Assembly: GCF_023195925.1 (NCBI RefSeq)
Contig: NZ_JALPRE010000003.1
Span: 186,001 to 250,000 of the forward strand
Length of the DNA stretch: 64,000 nucleotides
Origin: Aquimarina acroporae
Lineage (GTDB): Bacteria; Bacteroidota; Bacteroidia; Flavobacteriales; Flavobacteriaceae
Direction: 5' to 3'
The notes beneath the pieces are model-generated. The model saw nothing but the letters and a program-made list of their open reading frames with translations. It did not search any database and had not been told where the DNA came from. Shown one piece after another: positions 10,106 through 17,645 of this stretch. Every line of letters starts with the position of its first letter. Position 1 is the stretch's first letter. Position numbers and translations under genes: made by a program.

Positions 10106-11026
10106 ATGACGATAGGTGTAGACATAGGAGGAAGCCATATCATGGCAGCAACCATAGACGAGAGATCTCCCGATAAGACCCAGCATATATATAAAATGGA
10201 AGTTGGATGTAACGATTCTCGAGATACCATATTAAACAGTTGGATTTCAGTATTGGGAATTGCTATAGATAATCTTAAGGGTGAGAAGTTAAATGGAATT
10301 GGAATAGCAATTCCTGGACCGTTTGATTATTACAATGGAATTTTCCCAAATAAGGGAGAGGGAAAATTTGAAGAATTATACAATGTCGATCTTCGAAAAT
10401 ATATCAAAGAAGAACTTAACCTTAATGCAGAAACATCGATTAGGTTTTATAATGATGCTGCATGCTTTGGTATTGGAGAAGCTTGGATCGGTGAGGTGTC
10501 TTCGTTTAAAAAATGTGTAGCAATTACTCTGGGGACAGGCTTGGGTGCAACATTCTTAAATGAAGGTATATCCTTAAAACATGGCGTTGGCGTACCGAAA
10601 TACGGTGAATTATATCATTTGCAATTTAAAGAAGATATAGCAGACAGCTATTTCTCTACACAATGGTTTCAACGTCGTTACGAAGAGATTTCAGGAAATA
10701 AAATTAAAGGAGTTAAAGAGCTTATCATGAATAGCGAGAATTTAGATACCGCTAAATTCATTTTTAGAGAGTTTTCTCAAAATTTAGCTGGTTTTTTAGC
10801 CCCTTGGCTTTCAGAATTTGGAGCCGAAGCCCTGGTTGTTGGAGGTAATATATCAAATGCTTGGCATTTCTTTGAGAAGGATTTAAAAGATAGCCTGAAC
10901 GAATTTCAAATTAATACTCCAATATATAAAAGTAAACTATTAGAAAATGCTGCATTAATAGGAAGTGCAAGAATTATAGATGATAAGATATATGACCTAC
11001 TTATTGATGCCGAAGAGAACTACTAA
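10106..11026 (+). CDS. ROK-family sugar kinase (glucokinase-like)
   Basis: 306 residues. Starts with the phosphate-binding motif IGVDIGGSHIMAA. The catalytic-base region is RFYNDAACFGIGEAW (Asp in NDA), then TLGTGLGATFL (second phosphate loop) and ALVVGGNISNAW near the C-terminus. These are ROK fold features; ROK kinases phosphorylate glucose, N-acetylglucosamine, mannose or allose. The zinc-binding Cys cluster (CxCGxxGCxE) normally found after the second loop is absent; this stretch reads GELYHLQFKEDIADSYFS. Context (beta-glycosidase and sugar importer) suggests glucose. It follows the GH3 gene by 85 bases and precedes CutC by 49 bases. Confidence 0.88.
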   Translation: MTIGVDIGGSHIMAATIDERSPDKTQHIYKMEVGCNDSRDTILNSWISVLGIAIDNLKGEKLNGIGIAIPGPFDYYNGIFPNKGEGKFEELYNVDLRKYIKEELNLNAETSIRFYNDAACFGIGEAWIGEVSSFKKCVAITLGTGLGATFLNEGISLKHGVGVPKYGELYHLQFKEDIADSYFSTQWFQRRYEEISGNKIKGVKELIMNSENLDTAKFIFREFSQNLAGFLAPWLSEFGAEALVVGGNISNAWHFFEKDLKDSLNEFQINTPIYKSKLLENAALIGSARIIDDKIYDLLIDAEENY

Positions 11027-11075
11027 AATTATTAAAACTGTAGATTAGAAGATTCAATCTGTAAGATGAATAATT

Positions 11076-11693
11076 ATGGTTATAAAAGAGGCCTGTGTAG
11101 AAGGGATAAAACAAGCACAAATTGCAGAGCAAAATGGTGCAGATAGAATTGAACTTTGTGGAGATTTAAGCCTTGGAGGAATTACCCCTTCTTTGGAGGT
11201 AATACAAAGAGTTAAACACGAATTAGACATTCCTATACGAGTTATGATTCGACCTCGCGGAGGAGATTTTGTGTATTCTGATGATGAGTTTGAGTTGATG
11301 AAAAAACAGATTCAATATTGTCATATGTTTAGTGTTGAAGGTGTAGTATTTGGAATTTTAACTAAAAACAATACGTTAGATATAAAGCGAATTAAAACAT
11401 TGGTAAAATTAGCATTACCAATGAAAGTAGTCATTCATAAAGCTATCGATGATACCCCAGATATTCTGAAAGCTCTCAAAAAAGTATTAAAAATAGATGG
11501 AATTACAGCTGTGTTAACTTCTGGTGGTAAACACACTGCCCAAGAAGGTAAAGTAGTTCTCAAGAAAATGGTAAATCTAGCTAAAGGTGAGATAGAAATA
11601 GTTGCCGCAGGGTCTATTACCAGTAAAAATGTTCATGAACTCCATGAGTATATTAATTCAGGTTATTATCATGGTAGAAAGATAGTTTTCTGA
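11076..11693 (+). CDS. cutC: CutC-family TIM-barrel protein
   Basis: 205 residues, slightly shorter than the roughly 240 of E. coli CutC. Family marks are VEGIKQAQIAEQNGADRIELC, LGGITPS, VMIRPRGGDFVYSDDE, VVFGILT, VIHKAID and the late TSGG and VAAGSIT motifs. CutC was first linked to copper tolerance, but in Bacteroidota the gene is often found in glycan operons and its biochemical role is unsettled. Here it closes a carbohydrate operon after the ROK kinase and is followed by a terminator hairpin, so a role linked to sugar use is more likely than copper handling. Confidence 0.9.
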   Translation: MVIKEACVEGIKQAQIAEQNGADRIELCGDLSLGGITPSLEVIQRVKHELDIPIRVMIRPRGGDFVYSDDEFELMKKQIQYCHMFSVEGVVFGILTKNNTLDIKRIKTLVKLALPMKVVIHKAIDDTPDILKALKKVLKIDGITAVLTSGGKHTAQEGKVVLKKMVNLAKGEIEIVAAGSITSKNVHELHEYINSGYYHGRKIVF

Positions 11694-11741
11694 TAAAATT
11701 TAATTATTTAGTTTTTATATTTCATTTAAGTAAATTCAAGT

Positions 11742-11771
11742 GAAAACCCAATTTATATAAGTTGGGTTTTC
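11742..11771 (+). terminator. Terminator closing the carbohydrate operon
   Basis: A 10-bp perfect stem (gaaaacccaa / ttgggttttc) with a 10-base loop, 48 bases after the cutC stop. The T run is inside the 3' arm, and only a weak T-rich stretch follows. Confidence 0.6.
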
Positions 11772-11888
11772 TGCATCTTTAACAAGATAGATTGACATGC
11801 ATATCATAATTATATAGTAATACATATAAGGACATGTGTGTTGTTTTGGTTAGACTTCTTTTACGTTAAGGTCAATCATTAATTACCA

Positions 11889-11990
11889 TTGTCGGAAAAA
11901 TCATAGCATGTCGATTTTATACAATATGTGTTGTCGGAAATATCTACGTATTTGCCGGACTTCTACTATAACAGATACTACCTTCCGAAC
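11889..11990 (+). promoter_or_regulatory. Helically phased direct repeats upstream of the injection-system genes
   Basis: The 338-base gap 11694-12031 holds no gene. After the terminator it contains three direct copies of TTGYCGGA, at 11889 (ttgtcggaaa), 11931 (ttgtcggaaa) and 11952 (ttgccggac). A related inverted core (ttccgaac) lies at 11983. The spacings are 42 and 21 bases, which are 4 and 2 turns of B-DNA at 10.5 bp per turn, so a protein bound to all three would sit on one face of the helix. The last copy is about 80 bases before the first eCIS start codon, a usual place for activator sites. Function is inferred; no clear TAnnTTTG box is visible between the repeats and the gene. Confidence 0.45.
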
Positions 11991-12031
11991 TAATTTTAAG
12001 ATATCAAAAATTCAATAAAATTTGAGCGAAT

Positions 12032-12625
12032 ATGGTTGATGTTGTATTAACGGTTTTAAAGGATAAACTCAATGAGTATTTTAAGAATATTGTAGGTACT
12101 ACAGAATCAAATATTATAGATTTTATAAGTACCAATAATAATGATCCGGTTTCTTTTACAAATGATAAAATAACTCCTTTTCTGATTAATATTTCTGAGG
12201 ATAGGAAATTTAGAAATGCAGACCAATTTGCCGGAATCGTAAGAAATGGTATCAAAACGCAAGCGAATCCGGAAATAAGAATCGAGTTGTTGATTTTGTT
12301 CGTGTCTAAGTTTAATAAATATGATCAAGCGCTTAAGTTCTTATCACATGTGATTAAATTTTTTCAGGTCAATAGAAATTTTGATCCTTTGAATGCTCCT
12401 CAATTATCTGAAGAAAATATTGAAAAGCTTGTATTAGAACTAATATCACTCCCTCTAGAAGAGCAAAATCAGGTATGGCATTCGCTAAATACATCGTACC
12501 TGCCTTCGGTGCTGTATAAAGTACGTTTGCTATCATTTATCGATGATCAAAGTATGGAGTTTGTGGGATTACCAATATCCAATACAGAATTAAACATCCA
12601 TCAGAAAACTTCATCTAACTTTTAA
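12032..12625 (+). CDS. eCIS tube/sheath terminator (DUF4255, Afp16/Pvc16-like)
   Basis: 197 residues. The N-terminal part (VDVVLTVLKDKLNEYF, then DPVSFTNDKITPFLINISEDRKFRN, a variable stretch, and IELLILFVSKFNKYDQALKFLSHVIKFFQ) follows the DUF4255 pattern, the fold of the Afp16/Pvc16 terminator that caps the inner tube and sets particle length in contractile injection systems. After it comes LPLEEQNQVWHSL, then the typical YLPSVLYKVRLLSFID. In Afp and PVC this gene is next to last in the operon, whereas here it is first, an order I would expect in other Bacteroidota eCIS loci. The start ATG is clear; the gene is 66 bases upstream of the next. Confidence 0.9.
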   Translation: MVDVVLTVLKDKLNEYFKNIVGTTESNIIDFISTNNNDPVSFTNDKITPFLINISEDRKFRNADQFAGIVRNGIKTQANPEIRIELLILFVSKFNKYDQALKFLSHVIKFFQVNRNFDPLNAPQLSEENIEKLVLELISLPLEEQNQVWHSLNTSYLPSVLYKVRLLSFIDDQSMEFVGLPISNTELNIHQKTSSNF

Positions 12626-12691
12626 TCTTACTCCACCAGCATAAAAAGATGTTTGTAAATAAGTCATATACCCAATTAAACAAATTGTAAA

Positions 12692-13468
12692 ATGCAATAT
12701 CGCAATTTTTTTGACATAGAAATTATTCATCCTTGTCTTTCTGAGATAGCTAAAGATATAGTGCTTGTTCCAAAAAATGAAACAAGAAAACACCTGAATG
12801 CTCTTGGATTCATATTTAAGAAAACAGAAAAAGGGATAAGGGTTTTGGCTCCTATTTCTAAAGGAAATGAAAGTATTTTACCTTTAAATGAAGATGATAA
12901 CTTTACTTTTTATGTGTATCCAACATCGTATGACACCCAGGAAATTACAGACTTTTCTGAAATAGATGAAGGAAATATGATCTCTTTCTCTAATCAAGAT
13001 TCACGGGAAAACATTAAGGAATTAATAGTAGGTCAAGCCATACAAGAAGGAGTTTTTAATGGGTATTCTGCATTAGCGAATATTGTTATAAAAGCAAATT
13101 TGATTGATACTTCTTCTCCTAATGCATTTGTGAAGTTTAAAGCCATATTTGGTGCAAAATCTGTAAAATGGAAATATTACTTTGTTTCGAATACAAAAGA
13201 GACAGATATAAATTTAGAGTCAAGAGATAATCAAATTAGTTTCAATGAAATTGTAGTAGGTGAAAATACAACAGATCAGATAATAAATTCTATTCAGTTA
13301 AATTTTCCCGATACCCAAATAAAGGTTTTCGAGTCTAAAGATTTAGTTCCCTATAGTAGTGTCCCCATTAAAAATATCAAACTACTTCAAGATGGTGATG
13401 TCCTCATCAGCCATTTACCAAACCCCAGAATAGAACAACAAGGAGTTCAAATTATTAAAATTAAGTAA
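12692..13468 (+). CDS. Unassigned eCIS-locus protein (candidate cap-adaptor or sheath-associated protein)
   Basis: 258 residues, no signal peptide, no membrane segment, rich in predicted beta strands. I do not recognise a named domain. The first 60 residues (FFDIEIIHPCLSEI, LVPKNETRKHLNALGFIFKKTEKGIRVLAP) look like a small beta-sandwich, followed by two or three more beta-rich segments ending in GVQIIKIK. It lies between the terminator gene and the sheath gene in the same direction, with gaps of 66 and 72 bases, so it is almost surely part of the particle or its assembly. By position, a role joining the terminator to the sheath top (a cap adaptor, as described for a marine Bacteroidota eCIS) is a reasonable guess, not shown by sequence. 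Confidence 0.7.
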   Translation: MQYRNFFDIEIIHPCLSEIAKDIVLVPKNETRKHLNALGFIFKKTEKGIRVLAPISKGNESILPLNEDDNFTFYVYPTSYDTQEITDFSEIDEGNMISFSNQDSRENIKELIVGQAIQEGVFNGYSALANIVIKANLIDTSSPNAFVKFKAIFGAKSVKWKYYFVSNTKETDINLESRDNQISFNEIVVGENTTDQIINSIQLNFPDTQIKVFESKDLVPYSSVPIKNIKLLQDGDVLISHLPNPRIEQQGVQIIKIK

Positions 13469-13540
13469 GAAAAGGCATGTCTGGAGAATCGTATTGTTTT
13501 TTTGGAAATGCCCAATATAAATATTTAAAACTATTAAAAT

Positions 13541-15172
13541 ATGTCTAGATTTTTAACACCAGATGTGTACACAGAAGAAGTCCCTCTTTTACCACAATCT
13601 GTAGCAGAGGTTTCTACTGCTGTACCCGCTTTTATAGGATATACTGAAAAAGCGGTAAAAAACGGAAAAGATATTCGAAATACAGCTATTAGAATAGCTA
13701 CGCTTTTAGAATTTAAAGAAGCGTTTGGAGGAGCTCAAACAGCATCTTTTAATGTAAAGATTACAGAAGATGATCTTATAGGAGATGTTGAAGTAACAGC
13801 TCCCCAACACACTTTGTATCACGCTGTAGATTTATACTTTAAAAATGGTGGGGGTGATTGTTATATCATTTCTGTTGGAAGTTACAAAGATGATTACAAC
13901 AAAGCTTCATTTTTGAAAGGACTGGAAACATTGAGTAAAGAAGATGAACCTACATTGATTATGCTTGGTGAAGCGGTTAGATTAGACGCTGTTGATTATC
14001 ATGAGGTTTGCCAGAGTGCATTGACGCAATGTCAAGACTTAAAAGATAGATTTTGCATTTTCGATATTCAGAAAGATGATGAAGATGTAACATCTTTCAG
14101 AAATGGAATAGGTACCAATAATTTAAAATATGGTGCTGCGTACATGCCATATTTACAAACATCACTTACCTATCGTTACGATGAGGATGATGTTTTAATC
14201 TCAGGTTCTTCAGCCAATGAAGCTCTTCAATTAGAAATAGCAGGAGCAATAAGAATCGTATATAATGGGGCGGCACAAGATGCTCCAAAAGTGAAAATTA
14301 ATAAAGGATCAGGGAGCATACCTTCTTTTAGTATTTCAGACGCAACGTTGACAATGAATGTCGGAGACGGAACTCCAGCCAATGAAATTATAAATGAATG
14401 GAATACATTCACAAACAAGGGCGATTTTGATATTGTTTTGTTAAACGGAGCCACCGTAGTAGAGTCTTCTGCAGGAACAAGTGACCTTACAAGTACTGGT
14501 GGAGATCAGGTATCTGTTAGTTTATCATCAATAAAAGAATCTCAATCTGAATTATATAGTAGAGTAGTCAGTGAAGTAACTAAACAACGTATCACTTTGC
14601 CTCCAAGTGCTGCAGTAGCAGGAGCATATGCAACTACAGATAGAGAACGAGGAGTATGGAAAGCTCCAGCAAATGTAAGCTTAAACGCTGTCATAGGACC
14701 AGTAAAGAAAATTACTTCTAAAGATCAGGAAAGACTTAATGTAGATACTACCAGCGGTAAATCAATTAATGCCATAAGAAGTTTTGTTGGAAAAGGAACC
14801 ATGGTTTGGGGGGCTCGTACATTAGCAGGTAATGATAATGAATGGCGATACGTATCGGTTAGAAGATTATTCAATATGATAGAAGAATCTACCAAAAAAG
14901 CGTCTCAGTTTGCTGTATTTGAGTCTAATGACGCAGTAACCTGGCTAAAGATGAAAGCCATGATCGAAAGCTTTTTGTATGGAATTTGGCAACAAGGAGG
15001 TTTGGCAGGTGCTACCGAAGAACAAGCATATTTTGTAAATATTGGATTGGGTAAGACCATGACACAACAGGATATTCTTGAAGGTAAGATGATTGTAGAA
15101 ATAGGATTGGCCGCAGTACGCCCTGCGGAATTTATCATACTAAAATTCTCTCATAAGCTACAAGAAGCATAA
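13541..15172 (+). CDS. eCIS contractile sheath protein (Afp2/Pvc2-like, phage tail sheath family)
   Basis: 543 residues. The start LTPDVYTEEVPLLPQSVAEVSTAVPAFIGYTEKA is the classic sheath N-terminus whose strand links to neighbouring subunits. The C-terminal core (PPSAAVAGAYATTDRERGVWKAPANVSL, then SINAIRSFVGKGTMVWGARTLA, WRYVSVRRLFNMIEES) is the conserved sheath domain and ends with the linking strand FIILKFSHKLQEA. Residues about 215-325 form an Ala/Gly/Ser/Thr-rich insertion likely exposed on the outside. Contraction of the sheath drives the tube into the target. Afp and PVC have three sheath genes; only one is seen here. It precedes the tube gene by 43 bases. Confidence 0.95.
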   Translation: MSRFLTPDVYTEEVPLLPQSVAEVSTAVPAFIGYTEKAVKNGKDIRNTAIRIATLLEFKEAFGGAQTASFNVKITEDDLIGDVEVTAPQHTLYHAVDLYFKNGGGDCYIISVGSYKDDYNKASFLKGLETLSKEDEPTLIMLGEAVRLDAVDYHEVCQSALTQCQDLKDRFCIFDIQKDDEDVTSFRNGIGTNNLKYGAAYMPYLQTSLTYRYDEDDVLISGSSANEALQLEIAGAIRIVYNGAAQDAPKVKINKGSGSIPSFSISDATLTMNVGDGTPANEIINEWNTFTNKGDFDIVLLNGATVVESSAGTSDLTSTGGDQVSVSLSSIKESQSELYSRVVSEVTKQRITLPPSAAVAGAYATTDRERGVWKAPANVSLNAVIGPVKKITSKDQERLNVDTTSGKSINAIRSFVGKGTMVWGARTLAGNDNEWRYVSVRRLFNMIEESTKKASQFAVFESNDAVTWLKMKAMIESFLYGIWQQGGLAGATEEQAYFVNIGLGKTMTQQDILEGKMIVEIGLAAVRPAEFIILKFSHKLQEA

Positions 15173-15215
15173 TTGGCACTTAAAAATATAATGAATAAGT
15201 AAAAAGTAAAAAACA

Positions 15216-15689
15216 ATGGCTTTAACTAAAGAACAAATAAAAACAGATTACCCTTTGGTAACCTATAATTATAGAGTAGATATAAATGGAGTGTCTATAA
15301 GTTTTTCAGAGGTATCAGGTTTAGAATTATCCTTCGAAACAACTACATATAAAGAAAGCTTTGCTACCGGAGGAAAAGTAGGACCTAATATTATGTATAT
15401 GCCAGGACAGATTCAACCGGTAAACATATCTATGAAAAAGGGATTGGTAAAAGGAAAGAGTATTCCTGTTTTTTATGATTGGATCAATGACATACAATTA
15501 AACCAAGTAGATAAAAGAGATATCGTAGTTCATCTTTTAGATGAGACTGGTAGTACAGTGGTTAGCTGGAAAGTTATTGATGCTTTTCCAACCAAATTAA
15601 CGGCTCCTTCTTTTGATGCAAGCTCTAATGATGTGGCTATAGAATCTATGGATTTAATGGCGTTTCGAGTAACCATGGAAGAAGCATAA
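15216..15689 (+). CDS. eCIS inner tube protein (Afp1/Pvc1-like, gp19/Hcp fold)
   Basis: 157 residues. Pattern of the T4 gp19-type tube family: DYPLVTYNYRVDINGVSISFSEVSGLE, then PVNISMKKGLVKGK, FYDWINDI, KRDIVVHLLDETGSTVVSWKVIDAFPTKLTAPSFDASSNDVAIESMDLM. Hexameric rings of this protein stack to form the tube that carries cargo. Being first of three tube paralogues and directly after the sheath, it is the most likely main tube subunit. Confidence 0.95.
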   Translation: MALTKEQIKTDYPLVTYNYRVDINGVSISFSEVSGLELSFETTTYKESFATGGKVGPNIMYMPGQIQPVNISMKKGLVKGKSIPVFYDWINDIQLNQVDKRDIVVHLLDETGSTVVSWKVIDAFPTKLTAPSFDASSNDVAIESMDLMAFRVTMEEA

Positions 15690-15772
15690 AATTCAAGTAA
15701 ACAAAGCAGGTACTATTCTACATAATAAAACCAGAATTGTAAGTCAATATAAATCTAAAAAACCGAGGTACA

Positions 15773-16216
15773 GTGGCAATCGATAAACAGCAAATTAGTC
15801 AAACCTATCCGTTACCGGTATATAACTATCAGGTAACGATTAATGGAATAGAAATCATGTCTTTCTCAGAGATTTCGGGTTTAGAAATTGATCACGATCA
15901 TGTATTGTATCGAAACGGTTTTAGCTGGGCCATAGGCGACCATTTAATTCGTGGCCAAAGAAAACCTATTAATGTCACTTTAAAAAGGGGATTGGTCAAA
16001 CGTCGCAGTGATTTATATGATTGGATTAAGTCTGGTGAAAAGAAAGACATTCGAATAGAACTATTTGATGAAGCTGGGATGGGCATCGTTGTTTGGGAGG
16101 TTTCTAGAGCATTACCTTTCAAATTAGATGCTCCATCGTTTAGCGCTAGTACTAGCGATATAGCAATAGAGAGTTTGGATTTAATAGCTCATGATTTACG
16201 AGTGAAACATAATTAA
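15773..16216 (+). CDS. Second eCIS tube protein (gp19 family, Afp1/Afp5-like)
   Basis: 147 residues, from a GTG start (no in-frame ATG is nearer the conserved N-terminus). Same layout as the preceding gene (YPLPVYNYQVTINGIEIMSFSEISGLE; PINVTLKRGLVKRRSDLYDWIKSG; LPFKLDAPSFSASTSDIAIESLDLIAHDL) but clearly diverged, so it arose by duplication. In Afp/PVC, Afp5 forms a special ring joining the tube to the spike; this copy or the next may play that part. Gap 83 bases to the gene before, 11 bases to the gene after. Confidence 0.92.
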   Translation: MAIDKQQISQTYPLPVYNYQVTINGIEIMSFSEISGLEIDHDHVLYRNGFSWAIGDHLIRGQRKPINVTLKRGLVKRRSDLYDWIKSGEKKDIRIELFDEAGMGIVVWEVSRALPFKLDAPSFSASTSDIAIESLDLIAHDLRVKHN

Positions 16217-16227
16217 GAAATTACCAT

Positions 16228-16755
16228 ATGTTAGATGTTTTAAGAGCAATCAATTTTGCAGACCGAGAACCAACATTATCACACAGATTTGGAGTATTCT
16301 TTCTATCTGGAGGTGTAATTCCTAATCCGATAGATCTTAGGTTCCAAAAAGTAAGTGGGATTAGTACCGAAGTACAATTGGATACCATAAATGAAGGTGG
16401 AGAAAACCTACATTCACATAGAATACCCAAAAGGATAAATTACAATAATTTGGTACTAGAACGAGGTTACGTTGCTAGCAGTCTAACCGATGGTATAGAC
16501 GGTTTTTCGGCTATAGGTCAGATAGGTTCTCCATTAAATATTGAATTTAATACAACATTTTCCTTGTTTAAGTTTAATCCTTCAAATGTATTGGTGACAT
16601 TATTCAATGAAGAAGGTGTTCCAATTGGAGGATGGTTGTTTCTAAAAGCATATCCTGTAAAATGGTCTGTGTCTGACCTTGATGCACAATCTAATTCTGT
16701 AGCTATTGATACTATGGAATTGGCATATACTCGATTTCAAATTTTAAGGATATAA
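16228..16755 (+). CDS. Third eCIS tube-family protein, probable tube initiator ring (Afp5/Pvc5-like)
   Basis: 175 residues, the most divergent of the three gp19-type proteins. It keeps the fold pattern (HRFGVFFLSGGVIPNPIDLRFQKVSGIS; NYNNLVLERGYV; VLVTLFNEEGVPIGGWLFLKAYPVKW; DAQSNSVAIDTMELAYTRFQ) and is longer at the N-terminus and middle. Its place just before the DUF5908 peptide and LysM hub protein matches Afp5, which forms the first tube ring on the spike. The next gene starts 2 bases after its stop, so the two are translationally coupled. Confidence 0.9.
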   Translation: MLDVLRAINFADREPTLSHRFGVFFLSGGVIPNPIDLRFQKVSGISTEVQLDTINEGGENLHSHRIPKRINYNNLVLERGYVASSLTDGIDGFSAIGQIGSPLNIEFNTTFSLFKFNPSNVLVTLFNEEGVPIGGWLFLKAYPVKWSVSDLDAQSNSVAIDTMELAYTRFQILRI

Positions 16756-16757
16756 AA

Positions 16758-16922
16758 ATGGCGGTAGAGATCAAAGAAATTGTCATTCGGGCAATTGTTT
16801 CAGATGCTTCACAGACAAACGAAATGGATCAATCCACCGATATGAGAAAAGAACAACAGGAAATTGTTCAGGAATGTGTGCATCATGTATTAAAAATATT
16901 GAAAAAGAAAAACCTTAGATAA
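16758..16922 (+). CDS. Small eCIS protein, DUF5908-type (Afp6 position)
   Basis: 54 residues, read directly from the sequence. It starts MAVEIKEIVIRAIVS, followed by a polar linker with many Gln/Asp and a C-terminal helix ending LKILKKKNLR. The opening beta strand (VEIKEIVIRAxV) is the mark of the DUF5908 peptides that lie between the tube and LysM genes of eCIS loci. Role unknown; by place it could help tube ring or hub assembly. Starts 2 bases after the third tube gene and ends 3 bases before the LysM gene. Confidence 0.85.
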   Translation: MAVEIKEIVIRAIVSDASQTNEMDQSTDMRKEQQEIVQECVHHVLKILKKKNLR

Positions 16923-16925
16923 ATT

Positions 16926-17642
16926 ATGGCATTATTAAGTCAATTAGGTTTTAAACTGCAAAAACTTACTATCATTTCTTTTGATGACCAAAAAAGAACA
17001 AATGAAAAGGACAAGTTTGAAGTGATGTTTAATCCTGAGTCAGTTAAGCGAAGCTTTGTAAATAAGTTTACCAACGACGCTAGCAATCCTCAAAACCAGA
17101 GCAATGCCAAATTCATGTACAGCGACTCTTCCAGGGTTAGTATGAGTTTGATTTTTGATGGAACTGATGTAGATCAATTTGGTGCTGAGATTGCCTTTAG
17201 ACAATTACGAGGTACTCGAAAAAGTGTTACTGATCGAATAGATGATTTTTTAAAGAATACTACCAAGATAAAGGGTAAAATTCACGAACCTCGATTCCTA
17301 ATTTTAAGTTGGGGTAAGACATTGAATTTTAGTTGTAGATTAACAAGTTTAGATATTAACTATACCCTATTCGATAGAAATGGGGACCCATTACGAGCTG
17401 AACTGAATGTCTCTTTTATGGAAGATCATGCTCCCGAGGAGCAAGTAGCAGAGTTGGGGTTAGAATCTCCAGACCTTACCCATTATCGCATCGTAAAGTC
17501 GGGTGATCGATTACCATTGATGTGCCAAGAAATATATGGTTCTCCTTTGTATTATCCATTAGTAGCTAGAGCGAATAAACTAAAAGACTTTAGAAATCTT
17601 ACCCCGGGACAAGAAATTTACTTTCCACCAATAGAAAAATAA
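16926..17642 (+). CDS. eCIS baseplate hub protein with LysM domain (Afp7/Pvc7-like)
   Basis: 238 residues. The N-terminal part (FEVMFNPESVKRSFVNKF, later ILSWGKTLNFSCRLTSLDINYTLFDRNGDPLRAELNVSFME) is the Afp7-type fold that grips the spike, and the last 50 residues are a LysM module (HYRIVKSGDRLPLMCQEIYG, then LTPGQEIYFPP). It anchors the tube initiator and VgrG-like spike in the baseplate. The gene starts 3 bases after the DUF5908 peptide and ends 3 bases before the spike gene, a tightly coupled set. Confidence 0.93.
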   Translation: MALLSQLGFKLQKLTIISFDDQKRTNEKDKFEVMFNPESVKRSFVNKFTNDASNPQNQSNAKFMYSDSSRVSMSLIFDGTDVDQFGAEIAFRQLRGTRKSVTDRIDDFLKNTTKIKGKIHEPRFLILSWGKTLNFSCRLTSLDINYTLFDRNGDPLRAELNVSFMEDHAPEEQVAELGLESPDLTHYRIVKSGDRLPLMCQEIYGSPLYYPLVARANKLKDFRNLTPGQEIYFPPIEK

Positions 17643-17645
17643 AAG

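Noticed and set aside
13477..13548. Short ORF of 23 codons before the sheath gene
   Set aside because: Too short, no conserved pattern, overlaps the sheath start.
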